NCBI GenBank assembly: GCA_030386875.1
Contig: CM059580.1
Span: 1,206,838-1,270,837 of the forward strand
Direction of reading: 5' to 3'
Length of the DNA: 64,000 nt
Source: Morinoia aosen
Taxonomy: Eukaryota; Arthropoda; Malacostraca; Amphipoda; Talitridae
Part shown: piece after piece, positions 19,421-32,100 of the stretch
How the letters are laid out: every line of letters begins with the position of its first letter
How positions within the stretch are numbered: position 1 is the first letter of the stretch
Program-made: the position numbers and the translations under genes
Notes under the pieces: generated by a model
Databases searched by the model: none
The model's input: only the letters and a program-made list of their open reading frames with translations
Told to the model about the DNA's origin: nothing

Positions 19421-20373
19421 TTTCCAATAGAGATAGTACAAAAGTACTATCATTGGTTTATAAAATATCGATACGAAAAAATGTACAAAGCTGTACAAAG
19501 CGTCTTTAGTTGTTAGGGAAAAGTATAGAAAGATATAAAATATACAGAAGGTCATAGCGTAGTTTACTAAAGGGCTATCGAAACAGTTGCGACCGGCACG
19601 CCGGAGTCGCAAGGCTGGAAAATTCTAAGGGGACCAAAAGAAGTTCGAAATTATTGATAGCCTTTTCTTCCCGCCAAGTGAATTTAATTAAATCCACTTC
19701 CCAAGCTGCATAGCGAGTTGTGTTGGGAAACGTTGTTGGCTAATGGTGTAAGTATATAATTAAATGGCAAGGAAAAGCTCACCTGAAACCGAAAAAGCAA
19801 ATCCATTGACATGCTCAAGAGGTGTAGTTTTGGGTGACTGACTTTTGGCCTTCCAACTCGCCTGACCTCAACCCGTCAGATTACTAATAAGACGGACACC
19901 AAATGGCCAACTCGCAATGACAAAGTTTCGATGGGGAGACCATTATAATCTTGATTTGTAATTACAATCTTGATGTCCAAATAATTTTGATGTTCATCTC
20001 ATGTGGTAAAGTGGAAAAGTTTTTTTAATTATTAAATTTTGTGACCTTCGGTGCGAAATAGTCTGAGTAACCGAAGTGCTGGCAAACCCACGTTACTACT
20101 ACTACACCAACAGAGGCTGTGGAGGTTTTGGAAACTGTAAGAGTTACCCCCCATAGCTGGAGGCGGTCATGTCAAATGAAACAAACTCGTTCTTATCGTA
20201 TACCAAACAAACTCTAAATTTCTATCTAAGTCTATATATATTTAAAACAGGTTTTCTTGAGTTAGTGAGTGGGATTAAAAACATAGAATGATGATAATCG
20301 TGGGCTGGTTATCTCTTATCACTTGTAATTTTAAAAACCAATGATGGTACTTCTGTACCATCTCTATTGGAAA
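19421..20373. mobile_element. Non-autonomous DNA transposon with about 40-bp inverted ends
   Basis: TTTCCAATAGAGATAGTACA at the left and TGTACCATCTCTATTGGAAA at the right are inverted copies that continue through ATCATTGGTTT with three mismatches. 953 bases, no transposase frame, no clear target duplication. Confidence 0.75.
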
Positions 20374-20403
20374 TAAACTGTTTTTTCTTTCTTTTTTCTT
20401 TTC

Positions 20404-20735
20404 TTTAAGGGGAAAATATTTTCAAAAGTGAAAAATTTTATGTTTTTTAAATATATATTGAATTGATGGTCTGGACTGTCTGTATGAATGGATCGTGAGA
20501 AGGTCTCTTTGTTGATTTATATACATTTCCAATGCAATTTATTTACTTTCCATATATATACATGTAAATAACCTCTGGGACCTTCCTCTTCAGTTCTTGC
20601 AGAAAAAGGTCCCAAAGATTCGTTTTGGCCTGAAACAAATAAAAATTGAAAATAATGAAAATTAATAACAATTTAATTCAGCTAACCTAACATAACTAAA
20701 CCTTAACATCAAAAGGATAAGTTAAAAGTGTGGTC
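20404..20735 (+). repeat. Interspersed repeat family R2, copy 2
   Basis: Homologous to 688-1035; both end in GCTAACCTAAC..CCTTAACATCAAAAGGA-type sequence. Confidence 0.6.
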
Positions 20736-20880
20736 ATAGATACCCCCAGAAGCAAAATTACCCACCCTACCTACCCATAGGAACTTATCCGCTCGACTCC
20801 GCGCCGGGGAGCTCAATCTGGCAAGAGCGCTTCATAAGTCCGGTGAACTCGGCACGCAACGGGCAGACTGTCTTAAAAAC

Positions 20881-21101
20881 ACTCACTTTGACCGCGACGT
20901 GCACCACCTGTGGCCACGGAGTGAGTTTTCACAATGCTGCTAACTGACCAGTAGTCACGTGCTCAATTTGCATAAATACGTTATCGAAATGAAATCACGA
21001 TCCAGGTAAAGTTTTTTTCTAAATGTCTTGCTACAATAATTGTTGATTAAATTTGAATTGAATGTTGAAATATGGTTTTCCCTGCCACAGTAAAAGTGTT
21101 G
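20881..21101 (+). mobile_element. piggyBac-like MITE family, copy
   Basis: Begins CACTTTGACCGCGACGTGCA and ends CCACAGTAAAAGTGTTG. It shares GACCAGTAGTCACG and CACGATCCAGG with copies at 58374 and 60543. Confidence 0.65.
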
Positions 21102-21949
21102 TGCATGACTGATATGATTTATTCCTTTGTAGATGATAGGTATTGGGTTTATGTTAAATTTTGTTACTACATTAAAACATGTTGTGAAATCATGTGTATA
21201 GTTTAGGAAACGTTGCTACGCATGGGTGAAATTGAACAGGCATTACGCATGGAATGATGGGCGAAATTATTTATTGGTAAAATAGTAGGTGGCTTGGTAT
21301 AGTTCATTCGTAAATCACTTTTTTATGTAGATTTAGTAGCTCCTTAGTCTATGAAAAAACTAGAAAATACTTTTGTTAGAAAATGTTTTCTATGATAAAC
21401 TCAATCAATTTGATGTTCCATTTCATCAATATTTTTAAGCACTGTCAACGATATTACACTGCAGTGCAAAATTCATTTTGTTAAAATAGCTTTACCTTTA
21501 CCAATATTCTCATATGCCAGAAAATGCACATTTGAATGAACCCCGATAATATGCAACCAACGATTGGAATTGTAAATAAATAAACTTGAATGCTTTCCTC
21601 TCGCTCATTTGTTCAGCTACCGGCACGAGTATTACAAAATCCATCAGCTAACGATCTTTACGTTGAGATATTTTTTAAAAAAATTATGTTTTTTTGTATC
21701 ATGGGTCTGAAAATTATAAGTGTATTTCTCTTTATTTTCTTCTTTAATAATTCTATGGCGGCGAGCTAGGGACTTTTTTTAAGCAAAAGAGGTAGCCTTT
21801 AAGGGGCGGTATCCCAGATACGGCTGCTAGCAGTCAAGAAGCAGGGTAAATAAAGGGTGTCTTAAATCCATTTATTTAAATATAGTCGTATCATGTATAC
21901 AGGCTTGCTTCTTAAGTTAACAAGTTAACCATTATTTTGATTTGTGCCT

Positions 21950-22213
21950 TTAACACGCTGACTGCGTGTGGACGGTTGCAATGGTTGGTTCAGTCAAGTT
22001 GTGGGTAGCACAACCGCAAAACTGGTTTTATGGCTCAAATACATATATATCCATTTTAAGAATTTCAAAAATAATTATTATACGATAGTATTTCATTTTT
22101 TTCGTTAAATCTAATTTTGAAAAATACAGTGAAAAGTTAAAATTCCTCTCTTCTACACCGGCACGTAAATGAACAATTTACCGAGTGGCACACAAACGAA
22201 GTCAACGCGTTAA
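21950..22213. mobile_element. TTAA-flanked MITE (piggyBac-like ends)
   Basis: TTAACACGCTGACTGCGTGT at one end and CGAAGTCAACGCGTTAA at the other; TTAA occupies both boundaries and the ends are imperfect inverted repeats. 264 bases, non-coding, with an interior distinct from the other TTAA-type copies. TTAA targeting is characteristic of piggyBac transposases. Confidence 0.7.
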
Positions 22214-22693
22214 GGTTCGATTTCATGGAGCTGAAAGCTCGAAAAATGAAATACTAAAAATTCTGGCAGAGTCTAAAAATCTGGTGACTTGAATTGACAT
22301 ATGATATCCTAAATAACTCTAACAACATATTTCTTTAAAAAAAAGCACGGTGGTTTCAGCGTCGTCATGTGGCAACGTCGTTGGAAATAAACTGTTTTTC
22401 TTTCTTGTTTCTTTCTTCTTTCTTGTTAATCAAAAAATATCGCTATTATCATTTCCACTCGAACATTATATTTTGAATAACTAGGTTAATATAGCTAGCT
22501 CTACAGGCTATACTTGGAGGTGATATTCTGGCGCCGGCTCTGGTGTGCTGAGAGGCCTTTTTTTCTGCAACACAAAACACAATTCCATGTTTAACATTTG
22601 TTGTTGCATTAGTAAAGCTCTAAATTTAATTTTATGTAGGACATCCACAGTTCTTTGAACATTTTTGTTGACTGGGAGTTTGGCTGGCAGATT

Positions 22694-22822
22694 TATTTTA
22701 TGTAGGGTATATATGATACCGGAACCATATGATATGACGATACCATACCCGATATGATGGTTCCGGTACCCTATATACATACATCGGTTAGTGCATACAA
22801 TTTATGTGGCAACCCTCTACAT
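22694..22822. mobile_element. Palindromic MITE, family M2, copy 2 (partial)
   Basis: GATACCGGAACCAT pairs with ATGGTTCCGGTACC; the right end CGGTTAGTGCATACAATTTA matches family M2. The left end is not clear. Confidence 0.65.
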
Positions 22823-22823
22823 A

Positions 22824-22857
22824 TATATCTATATATATATATATATATATATATATC
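22824..22857. repeat. (TA)n microsatellite
   Basis: Alternating TATATATATCTATATATATA run. Confidence 0.9.
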
Positions 22858-22953
22858 AATAAGGGCATGTCGCAGTGCGTTGTCGTGTAATGTTAGACAG
22901 AATTAGCAGAATTAGACAGCTACACGCAAAATCCTCACCTGCCCGACTCAGAG

Positions 22954-23137
22954 TCAGAGCTCGACCCGAGCCCTTGGGGCGCCCTTACTAAAGGCGTGGA
23001 GGCGGGCGGCGGCCTCCATCAGGAGCGGGTACTCCCTCAGCAGCTGGGGCTCCTCCCTCAGCTCCGCCACGGTCACGCGGCCGTCGCGGTCGTCATCTGC
23101 CGTCATCACGGCCGCAACCGTCGCTTTGATCTCGCTC
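22954..23137 (-). CDS. CREC gene exon 7: EF-hand 6 and C terminus
   Basis: Phase 2 entry, loop DDDRDGRVTVAE, then a helix (PLLMEAAARLHAF) that aligns with the C-terminal helix of the family, and an 11-residue tail ending RVEL. Two good donors lie near the end: GTAAGG at 22988-22983, before the stop, and CAG|GTGAGG at 22938, 15 bases after it. An alternative last exon is therefore possible. Confidence 0.88.
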
Positions 23138-26100
23138 CTGCACGTAAATATTTTATTTTAAGTTTGTTTATTTCAGAAGGAATGTGTTAGATTTCAATTG
23201 TGTGGGAGCAACTTGTATAAAAAGTCTTATGTTCTCGGTACATAAAGGGTGTCCACAACAAAATGTATCCACTGCCCGATGTATGTGTATGTGATACCGG
23301 GAACCATGTATCGGAATTACACTGTCGTATGGTTCCGGTATCCTATATACATATATCGGTCAGTGATACATTATGTAGGGCAACCATGTATAGTTCTATG
23401 CCAGTTTACTTCTGCGTAAGATTTATACTATGTCAAAATCTATAACAAATAAAGCCTTGCTTCTGTAGTGTGACTTTCTTCTGCCAGATGTACAAATGTT
23501 CTTTGGTTTATGGAAACCATTCTTCCATAAATAACTCGATTTTTTTTCTCTTTCTCTGAATTTCAGAATTTTCCACAATTCCACACAACCACAATGCACA
23601 CAGCCACACAACCATAATGCACACAGCCACACAACCATAATGCACACAGCCACACAACCATAATGCACACAGCCACACAACCATAATGCACACAGCCACA
23701 CAACCACAATGCACACAGCCACACAACCACAATGCACACAGCCACACAGCCACAATGCACACAGCCACACAGCCACAATGCACACAGCCACACAACCACA
23801 ATGCACACAGCCACACAACCACAATGCACACAGCCACACAACCACAATGCACACAGCCACACAACCATAATGCACACAGCCACACAACCACAATGCACAC
23901 AGCCACACAACCATAATGCACACAGCCACACAACCACAACCACAATGCACACAGCCACACAACCACAATGCACACAGCCACACAACCACAATGCACACAG
24001 CCACACAACCATAATGCACACAGCCACACAACCACAATGCACACAGCCACACAACCACAATGCACACAGCCACACAACCACAATGCACACAGCCACACAA
24101 CCACAATGCACACAGCCACACAACCACAATGCACACAGCCAAACAACCATAATGCACACAACCACACAACCACAATGCACACAGCCACACAACCATAATG
24201 CACACAGCCACACAACCACAATGCACACAGCCACACAACCATAATGCACACATCCACACAACCACAATGCACACAGCCACACAACCACAATGCACACAGC
24301 CACAATGCACACAGCCACACAGCCACAATGCACACAGCCACACAACCACAATGCACACAGCCACACAACCACAATGCACACAGCCACAATGCACACAGCC
24401 ACACAACCACAATGCACACAGCCACAATGCACACAGCCACACAACCACAATGCACACAGCCACACAACCATAATGCACACAGCCACACAACCACAATGCA
24501 CACAACCACACAACCACAATGCACACAGCCACACAACCACAATGCACACAGCCACACAACCACAATGCACACAGCCACACAACCATAATGCACACAGCCA
24601 CACAGCCACAATGCACACATCCACACAACCACAATGCACACAGCCACACAACCATAATGCACACAGCCACACAACCACAATGCACACAGCCACACAACCA
24701 CAATGCACACAGCCACACAACCACAATGCACACAGCCACACAACCACAATGCACACAGCCACACAACCATAATGCACACAGCCACACAACCACAATGCAC
24801 ACAGCCACACAACCACAATGCACACAGCCACACAACCATAATGCACACAGCCACACAACCACAATGCACACAATCACAATGCACACAGCCACACAACCAC
24901 AATGCACACAGCCACACAACCACAATGCACACAGCCACACAATCACAATGCACACAGCCACACAACCATAATGCACACAGCCACACAACCACAATGCACA
25001 CAGCCACACAACCACAATGCACACAGCCACACAAACATAATGCACACAGCCACACAACCATAATGCACACAGCCACACAACCACAATGCACACAGCCACA
25101 CAACCATAATGCACACAGCCACACAACCACAATGCACACAGCCACACAACCACAATGCACACAGCCACACAACCGCAATGCACACAGCCACACAACCACA
25201 ATGCACACAGCCACACAACCACAATGCACACAATCACAATGCACACAGCCACACAACCACAATGCACACAGCCACACAACCACAATGCACACAGCCACAC
25301 AACCACAATGCACACAGCCACACAACCATAATGCACACAGCCACACAACCACAATGCACACAGCCACACAACCACAATGCACACAGCCACACAACCACAA
25401 TGCACACAGCCACACAACCACAATGCACACAGCCACACAACCACAATGCACACAGCCAAACAACCATAATGCACACAACCACACAACCACAATGCACACA
25501 GCCACACAACCATAATGCACACAGCCACACAACCATAATGCACACAGCCACACAACCACAATGCACACAGCCACACAACCATAATGCACACATCCACACA
25601 ACCACAATGCACACAGCCACACAACCACAATGCACACAGCCACACAACCATAATGCACACAGCCAAACAACCATAATGCACACAACCACACAACCACAAT
25701 GCACACAGCCACACAACCATAATGCACACAGCCACACAACCACAATGCACACAGCCACACAACCACAATGCACACAGCCACACAACCATAATGCACACAG
25801 CCACACAACCACAATGCACACAGCCACACAACCACAATGCACACAGCCACACAACCATAATGCACACAGCCACACAACCACAATGCACACAGCCACACAA
25901 CCACAATGCACACAGCCACACAACCACAATGCACACAATCACAATGCACACAGCCACACAACCACAATGCACACAGCCCCACAACCATAATGCACACAGC
26001 CACACAACCATAATGCACACAATCACAATGCACACAGCCACACAACCACAATGCACACAGCCACACAACCACAATGCACACAGCCACACAATCACAATGC

Positions 26101-29100
26101 ACACAGCCACACAACCATAATGCACACAGCCCCACAACCACAATGCACACAGCCACACAACCACAATGCACACAGCCACACAAACATAATGCACACAGCC
26201 ACACAACCACAATGCACACAGCCACACAACCACAATGCACACAATCACAATGCACGCAGCCACACAACCACAATGCACACAGCCACACAACCATAATGCA
26301 CACAGCCACACAACCACAATGCACACAGCCACACAACCATAATGCACACAGCCACACAACCACAATGCACACAGCCACACAACCACAATGCACACAGCCA
26401 CACAACCGCAATGCACACAGCCACACAACCACAATGCACACAGCCACACAACCACAATGCACACAATCACAATGCACACAGCCACACAACCACAATGCAC
26501 ACAGCCACACAACCACAATGCACACAGCCACACAACCATAATGCACACAGCCACACAACCACAATGCACACAGCCACACAACCACAATGCACACAGCCAC
26601 ACAACCACAATGCACACAGCCACACAACCACAATGCACACAGCCACACAACCACAATGCACACAGCCACACAACCACAATGCACACAGCCACACAACCAC
26701 AATGCACACAATCACAATGCACACAGCCACACAACCACAATGCACACAGCCACACAACCACAATGCACACAGCCACACAACCATAATGCACACAGCCACA
26801 CAACCACAATGCACACAGCCACACAACCACAATGCACACAGCCACACAGCCACAATGCACACAGCCACACAACCATAATGCACACAGCCACACAACCACA
26901 ATGCACACAGCCACACAACCACAATGCACACAGCCACACAACCACAATGCACACAGCCACACAACCACAGTGCAAACAGCCACACAACCACAATGCACAC
27001 AGCCACACAACCACAATGTACACAGCCACACAACCACAATGCACACAACCACAATTCCCCACAGCCACACAACCACAATGCACACAGCCACACAACCACA
27101 ATGCACACAGCCACACAACCACAAAGCACACAGCCACACAACCACAATGCACACAGTCACACAACCACAATTCCCCACAGCCACACAACCACAATGCACA
27201 CAGCCACACAACCACAATGCACACAGCCACACAACCATAATGCACACAGCCACACAACCACAATGCACACAATCACAATGCACACAGCCACACAACCACA
27301 ATGCACACAGCCACACAACCACAATGCACACAGCCACACAATCACAATGCACACAGCCACACAACCATAATGCACACAGCCACACAACCACAATGCACAC
27401 AGCCACACAACCACAATGCACACAGCCACACAAACATAATGCACACAGCCACACAACCATAATGCACACAGCCACACAACCACAATGCACACAGCCACAC
27501 AACCATAATGCACACAGCCACACAACCACAATGCACACAGCCACACAACCACAATGCACACAGCCACACAACCGCAATGCACACAGCCACACAACCACAA
27601 TGCACACAGCCACACAACCACAATGCACACAATCACAATGCACACAGCCACACAACCACAATGCACACAGCCACACAACCACAATGCACACAGCCACACA
27701 ACCACAATGCACACAGCCACACAACCATAATGCACACAGCCACACAACCACAATGCACACAGCCACACAACCACAATGCACACAGCCACACAACCACAAT
27801 GCACACAGCCACACAACCACAATGCACACAGCCACACAACCACAATGCACACAGCCAAACAACCATAATGCACACAACCACACAACCACAATGCACACAG
27901 CCACACAACCATAATGCACACAGCCACACAACCATAATGCACACAGCCACACAACCACAATGCACACAGCCACACAACCATAATGCACACATCCACACAA
28001 CCACAATGCACACAGCCACACAACCACAATGCACACAGCCACACAACCATAATGCACACAGCCAAACAACCATAATGCACACAACCACACAACCACAATG
28101 CACACAGCCACACAACCATAATGCACACAGCCACACAACCACAATGCACACAGCCACACAACCACAATGCACACAGCCACACAACCATAATGCACACAGC
28201 CACACAACCACAATGCACACAGCCACACAACCACAATGCACACAGCCACACAACCATAATGCACACAGCCACACAGCCACAATGCACACATCCACACAAC
28301 CACAATGCACACAGCCACACAACCATAATGCACACAGCCACACAACCACAATGCACACAGCCACACAACCACAATGCACACAGCCACACAACCACAATGC
28401 ACACAGCCACACAACCACAATGCACACAGCCACACAACCATAATGCACACAGCCACACAACCACAATGCACACAGCCACACAACCACAATGCACACAGCC
28501 ACACAACCATAATGCACACAGCCACACAACCACAATGCACACAATCACAATGCACACAGCCACACAACCACAATGCACACAGCCACACAACCACAATGCA
28601 CACAGCCACACAATCACAATGCACACAGCCACACAACCATAATGCACACAGCCACACAACCACAATGCACACAGCCACACAACCACAATGCACACAGCCA
28701 CACAAACATAATGCACACAGCCACACAACCATAATGCACACAGCCACACAACCACAATGCACACAGCCACACAACCATAATGCACACAGCCACACAACCA
28801 CAATGCACACAGCCACACAACCACAATGCACACAGCCACACAACCGCAATGCACACAGCCACACAACCACAATGCACACAGCCACACAACCACAATGCAC
28901 ACAATCACAATGCACACAGCCACACAACCACAATGCACACAGCCACACAACCACAATGCACACAGCCACACAACCACAATGCACACAGCCACACAACCAT
29001 AATGCACACAGCCACACAACCACAATGCACACAGCCACACAACCACAATGCACACAGCCACACAACCACAATGCACACAGCCACACAACCACAATGCACA

Positions 29101-32100
29101 CAGCCACACAACCACAATGCACACAGCCAAACAACCATAATGCACACAACCACACAACCACAATGCACACAGCCACACAACCATAATGCACACAGCCACA
29201 CAACCATAATGCACACAGCCACACAACCACAATGCACACAGCCACACAACCATAATGCACACATCCACACAACCACAATGCACACAGCCACACAACCACA
29301 ATGCACACAGCCACACAACCATAATGCACACAGCCAAACAACCATAATGCACACAACCACACAACCACAATGCACACAGCCACACAACCATAATGCACAC
29401 AGCCACACAACCACAATGCACACAGCCACACAACCACAATGCACACAGCCACACAACCATAATGCACACAGCCACACAACCACAATGCACACAGCCACAC
29501 AACCACAATGCACACAGCCACACAACCATAATGCACACAGCCACACAACCACAATGCACACAGCCACACAACCACAATGCACACAGCCACACAACCACAA
29601 TGCACACAATCACAATGCACACAGCCACACAACCACAATGCACACAGCCCCACAACCATAATGCACACAGCCACACAACCATAATGCACACAATCACAAT
29701 GCACACAGCCACACAACCACAATGCACACAGCCACACAACCACAATGCACACAGCCACACAATCACAATGCACACAGCCACACAACCATAATGCACACAG
29801 CCCCACAACCACAATGCACACAGCCACACAACCACAATGCACACAGCCACACAAACATAATGCACACAGCCACACAACCACAATGCACACAGCCACACAA
29901 CCACAATGCACACAATCACAATGCACGCAGCCACACAACCACAATGCACACAGCCACACAACCATAATGCACACAGCCACACAACCACAATGCACACAGC
30001 CACACAACCATAATGCACACAGCCACACAACCACAATGCACACAGCCACACAACCACAATGCACACAGCCACACAACCGCAATGCACACAGCCACACAAC
30101 CACAATGCACACAGCCACACAACCACAATGCACACAATCACAATGCACACAGCCACACAACCACAATGCACACAGCCACACAACCACAATGCACACAGCC
30201 ACACAACCATAATGCACACAGCCACACAACCACAATGCACACAGCCACACAACCACAATGCACACAGCCACACAACCACAATGCACACAGCCACACAACC
30301 ACAATGCACACAGCCACACAACCACAATGCACACAGCCACACAACCACAATGCACACAGCCACACAACCACAATGCACACAATCACAATGCACACAGCCA
30401 CACAACCACAATGCACACAGCCACACAACCACAATGCACACAGCCACACAACCATAATGCACACAGCCACACAACCACAATGCACACAGCCACACAACCA
30501 CAATGCACACAGCCACACAGCCACAATGCACACAGCCACACAACCATAATGCACACAGCCACACAACCACAATGCACACAGCCACACAACCACAATGCAC
30601 ACAGCCACACAACCACAATGCACACAGCCACACAACCACAGTGCAAACAGCCACACAACCACAATGCACACAGCCACACAACCACAATGTACACAGCCAC
30701 ACAACCACAATGCACACAACCACAATTCCCCACAGCCACACAACCACAATGCACACAGCCACACAACCACAATGCACACAGCCACACAACCACAAAGCAC
30801 ACAGCCACACAACCACAATGCACACAGTCACACAACCACAATTCCCCACAGCCACACAACCACAATGCACACAGCCACACAACCACAATGCACACAGCCA
30901 CACAACCATAATGCACACAGCCACACAACCACAATGCACACAATCACAATGCACACAGCCACACAACCACAATGCACACAGCCACACAACCACAATGCAC
31001 ACAGCCACACAATCACAATGCACACAGCCACACAACCATAATGCACACAGCCACACAACCACAATGCACACAGCCACACAACCACAATGCACACAGCCAC
31101 ACAAACATAATGCACACAGCCACACAACCATAATGCACACAGCCACACAACCACAATGCACACAGCCACACAACCATAATGCACACAGCCACACAACCAC
31201 AATGCACACAGCCACACAACCACAATGCACACAGCCACACAACCGCAATGCACACAGCCACACAACCACAATGCACACAGCCACACAACCACAATGCACA
31301 CAATCACAATGCACACAGCCACACAACCACAATGCACACAGCCACACAACCACAATGCACACAGCCACACAACCACAATGCACACAGCCACACAACCATA
31401 ATGCACACAGCCACACAACCACAATGCACACAGCCACACAACCACAATGCACACAGCCACACAACCACAATGCACACAGCCACACAACCACAATGCACAC
31501 AGCCACACAACCACAATGCACACAGCCAAACAACCATAATGCACACAACCACACAACCACAATGCACACAGCCACACAACCATAATGCACACAGCCACAC
31601 AACCATAATGCACACAGCCACACAACCACAATGCACACAGCCACACAACCATAATGCACACATCCACACAACCACAATGCACACAGCCACACAACCACAA
31701 TGCACACAGCCACACAACCATAATGCACACAGCCAAACAACCATAATGCACACAACCACACAACCACAATGCACACAGCCACACAACCATAATGCACACA
31801 GCCACACAACCACAATGCACACAGCCACACAACCACAATGCACACAGCCACACAACCATAATGCACACAGCCACACAACCACAATGCACACAGCCACACA
31901 ACCACAATGCACACAGCCACACAACCATAATGCACACAGCCACACAACCACAATGCACACAGCCACACAACCACAATGCACACAGCCACACAACCACAAT
32001 GCACACAATCACAATGCACACAGCCACACAACCACAATGCACACAGCCCCACAACCATAATGCACACAGCCACACAACCATAATGCACACAATCACAATG

